Shown: piece by piece, positions 1 through 7,287 of the stretch
How positions within the stretch are numbered: the first letter of the stretch is position 1
How the letters are laid out: every line of letters begins with the position of its first letter
DNA from: Mangrovimonas spongiae
Lineage (GTDB): Bacteria; Bacteroidota; Bacteroidia; Flavobacteriales; Flavobacteriaceae
DNA: 64,000 nucleotides
Direction: 5' to 3'
Assembly (NCBI RefSeq): GCF_003944795.1
Contig: NZ_RWBG01000001.1
Location: 620,001 to 684,000 of the forward strand
Notes under the pieces: model-generated
The model's input: the letters and a program-made list of their open reading frames with translations, nothing else
Database searches by the model: none
Told to the model about the DNA's origin: nothing
Program-made: the position numbers and the translations under genes

Positions 1-374
1 TTAATAAGAGGTGATAACTCTGCAAAAGTTCGCTTTCCTACGTAAATTTTACGTTTTCTGTAAACAACATACTTTTGTAAGTAATAAGCAACAGCTTCCG
101 ATTGACAGAAGTATTTCATGCTATCTGGAACCTTAAAACGCATTTCATCGGCTACTCTAAAGAAATGATCTACAGCATTTCTACTAGTTAGGATAATGGC
201 GCTATACTTGCTTAAATCTATTTTTTGCTTTCTTACCTCTTTGGCAGGGACACCTTCAACGTGTATAAAAGGCCTAAAGTCTATTTTCACTTTTTGTTTC
301 TCCTCTAAATCAAAATAGGGCGAATTTTCTATTTTAGGTTCTGGTTGAGACACTAAAATGGTTTTCACTTTCAT
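1..374 (-). CDS. hemD: Uroporphyrinogen-III synthase, 3' part beyond window
   Basis: The minus-strand frame opens with ATG at 374 and stays open to base 1, so only about the first 124 residues are visible. They read MKVKTILVSQPEPK, then a stretch with SAIILTSRNAVDHFF, which is the N-terminal half of HemD-like proteins (cyclisation of hydroxymethylbilane to uroporphyrinogen III in haem synthesis). The family is poorly conserved in sequence; the assignment rests on the ILTSRNAVD segment and on the neighbour, because a DUF4271 gene directly upstream of hemD is a common flavobacterial arrangement. The gap to that gene is only 20 bases, which suggests co-transcription. The C-terminal half is outside the window. 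Confidence 0.75.
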   Translation of the reverse strand, partial: MKVKTILVSQPEPKIENSPYFDLEEKQKVKIDFRPFIHVEGVPAKEVRKQKIDLSKYSAIILTSRNAVDHFFRVADEMRFKVPDSMKYFCQSEAVAYYLQKYVVYRKRKIYVGKRTFAELSPLI

Positions 375-394
375 AAATGTAGGTGGATTAAAGC

Positions 395-1042
395 TTAATA
401 ATCAATAATTGTTTTATACAAAATCAGGAACGGCCCGATTTCGAGAGTGCAAAGATACAAAATAAAATAAAACATGTTCTGTTTTATTAAATTTTGATTT
501 GATTTATAGGTGGTTACCAAGCCTACAACATTAACAAGGAGGAGTATTATGATAGTGATGTAAATGGCATAACGGCTAGGGGTGATGCCAAATAGTAAGA
601 TAATATTTATGGGTATAAGTAATAGACCCAAAAAGTTTTTATAACTAATTTTTTGAAAAAGATAAGCGTCTAATATGTTATCAATTTCAAATAAACTGGC
701 AATAAGTCGTTCGAGTAAGGTTTTAAAAATGAAAAAAATAGCGATGCCTATAATAAGTTTTAAAACAATATTGTAACTTATCTCAAAGGTGTCGTTAAAG
801 TAATTTAAGGCAATGCAACAAAACGTTGTTAGACCTAAAACTAGATTGGTAAATAATAAGCCATCAAACAAATCGAAGAATCGTTGGTCCTTTTCGTAAA
901 CTTTTAAATAGGTTGAGTTAATAAAGACATAGGTGAAATCTTTAAAACGTCTTTCAAAAAATACTTTAGATAAAGCTACTAAAAGCAACCCAATAACAAT
1001 TAAAACAGTAAATATGTCGTATGTTACAACCTGTCGAATCAT
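395..1042 (-). CDS. DUF4271 family integral membrane protein
   Basis: A 215-residue protein with about six hydrophobic segments: one near residues 10-25, a pair around 65-110, and three more between 130 and 210, separated by short basic loops. Length and pattern match the DUF4271 family of Bacteroidota, which has no established function. It lies 20 bases upstream of the hemD-like gene on the same strand and probably shares its transcript. The start is the ATG at 1042; the divergent gene at 1150 begins about 110 bases away, so both promoters lie in that gap. Association with haem or membrane physiology is only suggested by position. Confidence 0.7.
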   Translation of the reverse strand: MIRQVVTYDIFTVLIVIGLLLVALSKVFFERRFKDFTYVFINSTYLKVYEKDQRFFDLFDGLLFTNLVLGLTTFCCIALNYFNDTFEISYNIVLKLIIGIAIFFIFKTLLERLIASLFEIDNILDAYLFQKISYKNFLGLLLIPINIILLFGITPSRYAIYITIIILLLVNVVGLVTTYKSNQNLIKQNMFYFILYLCTLEIGPFLILYKTIIDY

Positions 1043-1121
1043 AGTGTAAAATTATTATAAAATTAGGGTTTATTTAGCCTTATTTAAGGAATAATTAAAA
1101 AAATAAATCTTTTAAAAAGAT

Positions 1122-1129
1122 TACATTTG
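1122..1129 (+). promoter_or_regulatory. Candidate -7 box TACATTTG for the mannosyltransferase/dihydroorotase operon
   Basis: TACATTTG matches the Bacteroidota -7 consensus TAnnTTTG and sits 20 bases before the ATG at 1150. No clear -33 TTG is seen 19 bases upstream, so confidence is moderate. Confidence 0.45.
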
Positions 1130-1149
1130 CCTAATCAAAGCAGGTTTTA

Positions 1150-1887
1150 ATGAAGGAAGCTATCGTAATTATTCCAACTTATAACGAAATTGAGAACATC
1201 GAGCTCATTATTAGAGCCGTTTTTTCACAAAATGATGTTTTTCATATATTGGTTGTAGACGATAACTCACCAGATTTAACGGCCTTAAAAGTAAAAGAAT
1301 TACAAAGCGAATTCCCTGAGCGTTTATTTATACTTAATCGAAAAAAGAAAACAGGCTTAGGAACAGCTTATATAGACGGTTTTAATTGGAGTTTAGAAAA
1401 AGAATATAGTTACATCTTTGAAATGGATGCCGATTTTTCTCATAATCCTAACGATCTTGAGAAATTATATAACGCTTGTAAAAATAACGGAGCAGATGTT
1501 GCCATAGGCTCGCGTTATGTGCAAGGCGTTAATGTGGTTAATTGGCCAATGAGTAGGGTGTTGCTATCTTACTTTGCCTCTAAATATGTGAGGTTAATAA
1601 CTGGTATGAAAATTCACGATACCACAGCAGGATTTGTTTGTTATAACAACAAAGTACTGCAAAGTATTAACCTTGAAAATATTGAGTTTGTTGGGTATGC
1701 CTTTCAAATTGAAATGAAGTTTAAAGCCTATTTAAAAAAATTTAAAATAGTTGAAGTGCCCGTAATTTTTACCGATAGAACTCGCGGAAAATCAAAAATG
1801 AGCGGCAGTATTATTTCAGAAGCTATTTTTGGAGTCGTTAAAATGAAGTTGAAAAGTATTTTTAATAAAAAACAACATGCAGCATAG
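1150..1887 (+). CDS. Polyprenol monophosphomannose synthase-like GT2 glycosyltransferase
   Basis: A 245-residue family-2 glycosyltransferase. Visible motifs are the N-terminal strand IVIIPTYNEIENIE, the nucleotide-sugar site VVDDNSPD near residues 36-43, the metal-binding DxD in EMDADFSHNP near residue 98, and GSRYVQG near 125. The length and these motifs fit dolichyl/polyprenyl-phosphate beta-mannosyltransferases without a C-terminal membrane domain. It would transfer mannose from GDP-mannose to a polyprenyl phosphate at the inner face of the membrane, giving a donor for glycan or lipid modification. It overlaps the dihydroorotase gene by 11 bases, so the two are probably translationally coupled; the same coupling is frequent in this family of bacteria. 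Confidence 0.85.
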   Translation: MKEAIVIIPTYNEIENIELIIRAVFSQNDVFHILVVDDNSPDLTALKVKELQSEFPERLFILNRKKKTGLGTAYIDGFNWSLEKEYSYIFEMDADFSHNPNDLEKLYNACKNNGADVAIGSRYVQGVNVVNWPMSRVLLSYFASKYVRLITGMKIHDTTAGFVCYNNKVLQSINLENIEFVGYAFQIEMKFKAYLKKFKIVEVPVIFTDRTRGKSKMSGSIISEAIFGVVKMKLKSIFNKKQHAA

Positions 1888-3220
1888 TACCTTAATAAAA
1901 AACGCTAGAATTGTTAACGAAGGAAACATTATAGAAGGCGATATCTTAATAGAAGGCGATAAAATAACAAAAATAGCCCCTTCTATAAGCGCTAAATCAG
2001 CCGATGTAAGAGTTGTCGATGCCGAAGGAAATTATGCTATTCCTGGAGTTATAGACGATCAAGTGCATTTTAGAGAACCAGGGTTAACCCACAAGGCAAC
2101 CATAGAAACCGAGTCTCGTGCTGCTATAGCAGGTGGCATTACATCGTTTATTGAAATGCCTAACACAGTGCCGCAAACTACAACTATAGAGAAGTTAGAA
2201 AATAAATTTTCTATAGCCTCTAAAAGTTCTTACGCTAATTACTCGTTTATGTTTGGTGGTACTAACGATAATTTAGAAGAAATCCTAAAAGTAGATCCTA
2301 AAAGTGTTGCTGGATTAAAATTATTTTTAGGCTCTTCAACAGGAAATATGTTAGTTGATGACCCCCAAGTTTTAGAAAAGATTTTTTCAAGTACTAACAT
2401 GGTAATATCGGTGCATTGTGAAGACGAAGCCACCATTAAGAAAAACCTTGAAACTTATAAAAAAGAATACGGAGACGATATTCCTATTAAGTTTCATCCA
2501 AAAATACGAAGTGAAGAAGCTTGTTATCTATCTTCGTCTAAAGCGATAGAATTAGCCAAAAAAACAGGCGCCAGATTACATATATTTCATTTGTCAACAG
2601 GAAAAGAAACCAGTCTATTTACAAATAAAATACCATTAAAGGATAAGAAAATTACCGCTGAAGTTTGCATACATCATTTATGGTTTTCAGATGAAGACTA
2701 CGATGAAAAAGGCACCTTAATAAAATGGAATCCAGCCGTAAAAACAAAAACAGACAGAGAACAACTTTGGGAAGCTTTACTGGATGACAGAATAGATGTT
2801 ATAGCTACAGACCATGCCCCACATACATTGCAAGAGAAACAAAATGTTTATACTAAAGCACCATCAGGTGGGCCATTGGTACAACATGCCCTTGTAGCAA
2901 TGTTTGAAGCCCATTTAAATGGAAAGATTAAGGTTGAAAAGCTTGTAGAAAAAATGTGTCATAACCCAGCTATTTTATTCGATGTTGAAAATAGAGGTTA
3001 TTTAAAAGAAGGTTATTTTGCAGATATTGTGTTGGTAAACCCTGCAAATCCGTGGACGGTAAATAAAGATAATATTGCTTATAAATGTGGATGGTCGCCA
3101 ATGGAAGGTACAACGTTTAGATCGCGAGTAACGCATACGTTTGTTAATGGCGAATTGGCTTACGAGAACTTTAAGTTTAATGATAAGAAATTTGGGAAAC
3201 GCTTAACGTTTAATAGATGA
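1877..3220 (+). CDS. pyrC: Dihydroorotase (allantoinase/PyrC class I type)
   Basis: A 447-residue amidohydrolase of pyrimidine synthesis, converting carbamoyl aspartate to dihydroorotate. Visible are PGVIDDQVHFREPG (57-70), the lysine in AGLKLFLGSSTG (about 148) expected to bridge the metals, HCEDE, HIFHLST, and the terminal ATDHAPH with the catalytic aspartate. In the first metal motif the usual first histidine of HxH is a glutamine (DQVH, Q62). I recall the same substitution as usual in Bacteroidota homologues, so this is probably still a functional enzyme. The start ATG overlaps the mannosyltransferase, and the stop overlaps the next gene (ATGA). Confidence 0.88.
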   Translation: MQHSTLIKNARIVNEGNIIEGDILIEGDKITKIAPSISAKSADVRVVDAEGNYAIPGVIDDQVHFREPGLTHKATIETESRAAIAGGITSFIEMPNTVPQTTTIEKLENKFSIASKSSYANYSFMFGGTNDNLEEILKVDPKSVAGLKLFLGSSTGNMLVDDPQVLEKIFSSTNMVISVHCEDEATIKKNLETYKKEYGDDIPIKFHPKIRSEEACYLSSSKAIELAKKTGARLHIFHLSTGKETSLFTNKIPLKDKKITAEVCIHHLWFSDEDYDEKGTLIKWNPAVKTKTDREQLWEALLDDRIDVIATDHAPHTLQEKQNVYTKAPSGGPLVQHALVAMFEAHLNGKIKVEKLVEKMCHNPAILFDVENRGYLKEGYFADIVLVNPANPWTVNKDNIAYKCGWSPMEGTTFRSRVTHTFVNGELAYENFKFNDKKFGKRLTFNR

Positions 3221-3672
3221 AAAAAATAAGCGTATATATGCTTTGTTTGTTGGTTTTTTCGGCTTGTAATTATTCTTACAAACCAGAAAAGCCAGAGAAC
3301 TTAATTGCAAAAGATAAAATGGTCGATGTTTTAATGGATATCTCTTTATTATCTTCGGCAAAGGGAGTGAACAAAAAAAAGTTAGAAAATAAAGGCATAC
3401 ATCCCGAAACGTATATCTATAAAAAACATCATATAGATAGTTTACAGTTTGTGGAGAGTAATGCTTACTATGCTTCTAACGGTAAGGTTTACGAAGAGAT
3501 TTTAAACGCCGTAACCGATAGTTTAAAGCGCCTTAAAGATAAATTTGACGATCAAGTAGAAAAAGAGGCTAAAAATAAAAGGTTTAAAGACTCCATTAAA
3601 AGGGAAGAAACAAAAAAGAAAAAATTAAAAGAGTTTAAAGCTATTGCAAGACCAGATCAAAAAGTAAATTAA
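3217..3672 (+). CDS. DUF4296 family lipoprotein
   Basis: A 151-residue protein with a short signal peptide and lipobox (LLVFSAC, Cys16), so it is predicted to be a lipid-anchored envelope protein. The body contains a conserved-looking IHPETYIYKKHHIDSLQF segment and a very basic/acidic helical C-terminus rich in Lys and Glu. This matches DUF4296, a Bacteroidota family of unknown function commonly found behind dihydroorotase. The start overlaps the dihydroorotase stop by four bases (ATGA). It ends convergently with the epimerase gene, sharing four bases. Confidence 0.75.
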   Translation: MKKISVYMLCLLVFSACNYSYKPEKPENLIAKDKMVDVLMDISLLSSAKGVNKKKLENKGIHPETYIYKKHHIDSLQFVESNAYYASNGKVYEEILNAVTDSLKRLKDKFDDQVEKEAKNKRFKDSIKREETKKKKLKEFKAIARPDQKVN

Positions 3673-4670
3673 AGCTCTTTTAAATACTGTTTAGAAATTC
3701 TGTTAATGCTCTTTTCAATAGGAGTAAAATTGTAGTCTAATTCTTTTTTTACTTTTTCATTGCTATAAATCTTAGTCGATTGTAAAGTGTTTTTTAAATG
3801 TTTGGTAAGTAATCTGTCTTTTCCTGTAAGAAACGATTTTAACCAATCTAATCTCCAAGCAATATTTAACAATATATTCGAAGCTTCTTTTTTAGGTGGT
3901 TCAACATGAAGCGCAGTAGCTGCTTGTTCTAAAAAGTTTTTGTAAGTCCAATTGTCTGACACTACAATATAATTTTGATTTTCAATTTTAGAGATCATTA
4001 AACGTTCCATAATTTCTACAACATCTAAAACATCAACATAACCAGCTGTACCTTTGGTGTAATAAGTGAGCCCGTTGTGAATTTTTTTAAAAATATAGCA
4101 ACTACTATCATCCCAAAATCCGCCACCTAAAATAACTCCTGGATTAACAATAATAGCAGGAACTCCTTCTTGTGTGCCTCGCCACACTTCCATTTCGGCA
4201 CCATATTTTGTTATACCATAAATACTATGGCTTTCCTCCGGATTCCAATAAGATGTTTCGGTAATAGTATCTTTTCCCGCAGTTTTACTTAAAGTTGCTA
4301 CCGAACTTACATAGCAAAGTTTTTTAATGTTATTTGAAATACATAGATTAACAATGTTGGCTGTCCCCTCAATATTAGTACTTCGCAAGGCGTGATATTT
4401 TTTAGGATCGAAAGAAACTAAAGCCGCACAATGGTAAACAATAGTCGCGTCTTTAAAAGCATTAGAAAGTTCTGGAATGTTTAATAAATCAGCTTTTACC
4501 CAGTCTATTTTATCAAAACAATCACGAGCATTAAAATTGCTAAACACCTTTTTAACAAGAGGTAGTTTTTTTTCATCTCTATAAATAGCGCGAATAGCTT
4601 GTTGTTTTTTTGAAAGCGAAACAAGCAAATGAGCCCCAACTAATCCAGTGCCACCAGTAACTAAAATCAT
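3669..4670 (-). CDS. NAD-dependent epimerase/dehydratase (extended SDR)
   Basis: A 333-residue extended short-chain dehydrogenase. The Rossmann motif TGGTGLVGAHL lies at residues 5-15, an acidic residue follows the second strand, VSSVATL is near 122, and the catalytic YGITK (YxxxK) is near 151. The overall pattern resembles dihydroflavonol-4-reductase-like and sugar-nucleotide epimerase-like SDRs that are common in Flavobacteriaceae; the substrate cannot be assigned. It has no close operon partner: it is convergent with the DUF4296 gene and divergent from tyrS, with about 136 bases between its start and tyrS. Confidence 0.75.
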   Translation of the reverse strand: MILVTGGTGLVGAHLLVSLSKKQQAIRAIYRDEKKLPLVKKVFSNFNARDCFDKIDWVKADLLNIPELSNAFKDATIVYHCAALVSFDPKKYHALRSTNIEGTANIVNLCISNNIKKLCYVSSVATLSKTAGKDTITETSYWNPEESHSIYGITKYGAEMEVWRGTQEGVPAIIVNPGVILGGGFWDDSSCYIFKKIHNGLTYYTKGTAGYVDVLDVVEIMERLMISKIENQNYIVVSDNWTYKNFLEQAATALHVEPPKKEASNILLNIAWRLDWLKSFLTGKDRLLTKHLKNTLQSTKIYSNEKVKKELDYNFTPIEKSINRISKQYLKEL

Positions 4671-4724
4671 AAAAACGAAAGTAAAGAATTATTCATAAAC
4701 CCCTAGTAATTGAGTCGTGATTTT

Positions 4725-4732
4725 TATCTTTG
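4725..4732 (+). promoter_or_regulatory. Candidate -7 box TATCTTTG for tyrS
   Basis: TATCTTTG fits TAnnTTTG and lies 74 bases before the tyrS ATG. The expected start site falls beside a small inverted repeat, GCCAA-4-TTGGC at 4732-4745, which may structure the 5' end of the leader. Confidence 0.4.
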
Positions 4733-4806
4733 CCAAATAATTGGCCTCATTAAATTTGTAGGCTTTTATTTTTATAGAAAAAACACGATAGTAAACACAT
4801 TTAAAT

Positions 4807-6114
4807 ATGTCTAAAACATTAGTTGACGAACTACGCTGGAGAGGAATGGTACATGATATCATGCCTGGAACCGAAGAACAATTAAGTAAAGGAATGACAA
4901 CCGCTTATATTGGGTTCGATCCTACCTCAGACTCGTTACATATAGGAAGTTTAGTGCCTATAATTCTTTTAGTTCATTTAAAGCGTTTTGGTCATAAACC
5001 TATTGCTTTGGTTGGTGGTGCCACAGGAATGATTGGTGATCCTTCTGGAAAAAGTGATGAGCGAAATTTACTAGATGAAGAAACGCTTAACCATAATGTA
5101 CAAGGCATAAAAAATGTGCTGTCTAGGTTTTTAGATTTCGATTCTAAAGAAGACAACGCACCATTATTAGTTAATAATTACGATTGGATGAAAAACTTTT
5201 CATTCATAGATTTTGCCCGTGATGTTGGTAAGCGAATTACCGTAAACTATATGATGGCAAAAGACTCTGTAAAAAAACGTTTTTCTGGAGAAGATGGTAA
5301 TGTAGGAATGTCGTTTACCGAATTTACCTATCAGTTAATTCAAGGATACGATTTTTACCATTTGTATAAAACGTATAATTGTGTGTTACAGATGGGTGGA
5401 AGTGACCAATGGGGAAACATTACTACAGGAACAGAACTAGTGCGCCGTATGAATGTAGGTGAAGAAGCTAAAGCTTACGCCATGACATGTCCATTAATCA
5501 CTAAAGCTGATGGTTCTAAATTTGGGAAAAGTGAAGGTGGAAATATATGGTTAGATGCCGATAAAACATCGGTGTATAAATTCTATCAGTTTTGGTTAAA
5601 TACCTCAGATGAAGATGCCGAAAAGTATATAAAAATATTCACGTTTTTAGATAAAGACACGATAGACGACTTAATAAAAGCACACAAAGAAACCCCTCAT
5701 TTACGATTATTACAAAAAAAATTAGCCCAGGAGGTTACCACGTTTGTGCATTCTAAAGCCGATTTTGAAGTAGCCGAAAAAGCCTCAAACATCTTGTTTA
5801 GTAAAACCTTTAAAGAAGATATTAAAACCCTAGACGAAAGTACCTTTTTAGATGTTTTTGAAGGTGTGCCACAAGCCGAGATTCCATTAAGTGAGTTTAA
5901 CGATGGCGTTGATATGATAGGTGCTTTGGCAGCTAAAACAAACTTCTTAGCTTCAAATGGAGAAGCAAGACGTGCTTTAAAAGAAAATTCAATTTCTGTA
6001 AACAAGGAAAAAGTAGGAGAATCTTATAAGCTAACAACAGAAGATTTGATTAATAACAGATATGTGATTATTAATCGCGGTAAGAAAAAAACATACATAA
6101 TTAAAGCTGTATAA
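4807..6114 (+). CDS. tyrS: Tyrosine--tRNA ligase
   Basis: A 435-residue class I aminoacyl-tRNA synthetase that charges tRNA-Tyr. The HIGH motif appears as HIGS at residues 45-48 within [13 protein letters not shown], followed by [17 protein letters not shown], and the KMSKS loop is KFGKS at 238-242. [11 protein letters not shown] forms the tyrosine site. The last 70 residues form an S4-like RNA-binding domain ([18 protein letters not shown]). Length is normal for TyrS. It is a single-gene unit closed by the hairpin at 6117-6146. Confidence 0.97.
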   Translation: MSKTLVDELRWRGMVHDIMPGTEEQLSKGMTTAYIGFDPTSDSLHIGSLVPIILLVHLKRFGHKPIALVGGATGMIGDPSGKSDERNLLDEETLNHNVQGIKNVLSRFLDFDSKEDNAPLLVNNYDWMKNFSFIDFARDVGKRITVNYMMAKDSVKKRFSGEDGNVGMSFTEFTYQLIQGYDFYHLYKTYNCVLQMGGSDQWGNITTGTELVRRMNVGEEAKAYAMTCPLITKADGSKFGKSEGGNIWLDADKTSVYKFYQFWLNTSDEDAEKYIKIFTFLDKDTIDDLIKAHKETPHLRLLQKKLAQEVTTFVHSKADFEVAEKASNILFSKTFKEDIKTLDESTFLDVFEGVPQAEIPLSEFNDGVDMIGALAAKTNFLASNGEARRALKENSISVNKEKVGESYKLTTEDLINNRYVIINRGKKKTYIIKAV

Positions 6115-6116
6115 TA

Positions 6117-6146
6117 AAAACGCCTGATAGAAATATCAGGCGTTTT
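6117..6146 (+). terminator. Rho-independent terminator of tyrS, probably bidirectional
   Basis: Stem AAACGCCTGATA / TATCAGGCGTTT with a short loop, flanked by A-runs and T-runs on both sides, two bases after the tyrS stop. Also downstream of the convergent gene ending at 6233. Confidence 0.9.
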
Positions 6147-6232
6147 ACTTTCAATTCAAAAATTTAACTAACCAACCAATTTTTCTTTCTCATCTTGAAA
6201 GCAATATGTTAGTCGGAAAAAATAACAAGACC

Positions 6233-7210
6233 TTACAGTACCATTAAATTACAGCCACGAATATCGGAGTGGTCAAAGCGTCCTAAAACTTCAAATGTAC
6301 TGTTGGGGTGCACTTTGCCTAAATCTTGAGTAGCTATAAAACTACAGGAATTAATATTTGCCAAATCGATAATATTTAATCCACCAGAAGATGATGTGTT
6401 TAAAATAGTTAAAGGGTCTTCGGTGTCTCTTGTTACTACACGCATCCAATTAGGGCATTTAAACAGGCCTTTCCCTTGGGAGTAGGCCTGACTTAAAAGT
6501 TCTGTCATGCCGTATTCGCTATGAATGTTTTCAACGCCAAAGCCTTGTTTTAAAATAGCGTGCAGTTCTTCACGAATTAATTCTTTACGTCTGCCTTTCA
6601 TACCACCTGTTTCCATAACAATAGTGTTTTTTAATTGAAATTGATGGTGTTCAACTAAATCTAATAAAGCAAACGAGACGCCTATTAATAAGGTTTTTTT
6701 GCCTTGAGCTTCAAGTTTTAGCAGTGTGCTTTTTAAATCGGATAAATTGTTGAGATAATAACCACTTTCAGTATGTTGCGATTGTGTAATTAAATGGTCT
6801 ACCATATAAATTAAAGACGATCCGTCACGTTCTAAATACGATGGTAAGAGTGCTAATATGGTGTAATCTTCAACGTTACCATAAAATTTTTGAAATCCTT
6901 TTGTAAAACTGTTTTCGTAAATACTCAAGTCGCTAACATGATGTTTGCTTGTTGTAGTACCAGTTGTGCCAGAACTAGTAAACGTTTTTTCAATGTTCTT
7001 TTGGCTTAAAACGGTGTGTGATTTAAAAAACTGTATGGGTAAAAACGGAATATCTTTTACCTGAGTAATATCGCTAGGATGTTTGTAAAGTAAATCGCAA
7101 TACGACCTATAAACGGGATTATTTTCAAATTGAAATTTGAAAATATCTAAAGCCATGGTATCAAATTCTTGGCTAGTGTTTATATTAAAAATGTGGTTAG
7201 CATTTATCAT
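6233..7210 (-). CDS. LuxE/PaaK-like acyl-protein synthetase family protein
   Basis: A 325-residue adenylate-forming protein resembling LuxE acyl-protein synthetases. The phosphate-binding TFTSSGTTGTTTSKH is near residues 76-90, then METGGMKGRRKE near 197, and EYGMTELLSQAY near 234, which corresponds to the adenylation motif. A Cys (C320) lies in RGCNLMV close to the C-terminus, where LuxE carries its acyl-accepting cysteine. No luxC-like reductase or luciferase gene lies nearby, so a role in luminescence is unlikely; orphan members occur widely in Bacteroidota. It probably activates a carboxylic acid as an acyl-AMP; the acceptor is unknown. Confidence 0.75.
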   Translation of the reverse strand: MINANHIFNINTSQEFDTMALDIFKFQFENNPVYRSYCDLLYKHPSDITQVKDIPFLPIQFFKSHTVLSQKNIEKTFTSSGTTGTTTSKHHVSDLSIYENSFTKGFQKFYGNVEDYTILALLPSYLERDGSSLIYMVDHLITQSQHTESGYYLNNLSDLKSTLLKLEAQGKKTLLIGVSFALLDLVEHHQFQLKNTIVMETGGMKGRRKELIREELHAILKQGFGVENIHSEYGMTELLSQAYSQGKGLFKCPNWMRVVTRDTEDPLTILNTSSSGGLNIIDLANINSCSFIATQDLGKVHPNSTFEVLGRFDHSDIRGCNLMVL

Positions 7211-7233
7211 TCATGCAAAAATAGGCAAAATAA

Positions 7234-7260
7234 AAAGCGCTACCATAATAGTAGCGCTTT
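7234..7260 (-). terminator. Terminator of the T9SS lamin-tail protein gene
   Basis: Stem AAAGCGCTAC / GTAGCGCTTT with a 7-base loop. Read on the minus strand it follows the stop at 7288 and runs into a T-rich stretch. Confidence 0.85.
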
Positions 7261-7287
7261 CTAAAATAATTTATTAGGAAATAAATG

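Noticed and set aside
6233-7210. Part of a luminescence operon
   Set aside because: No luxC, luxD, luxA or luxB is seen in the neighbourhood.
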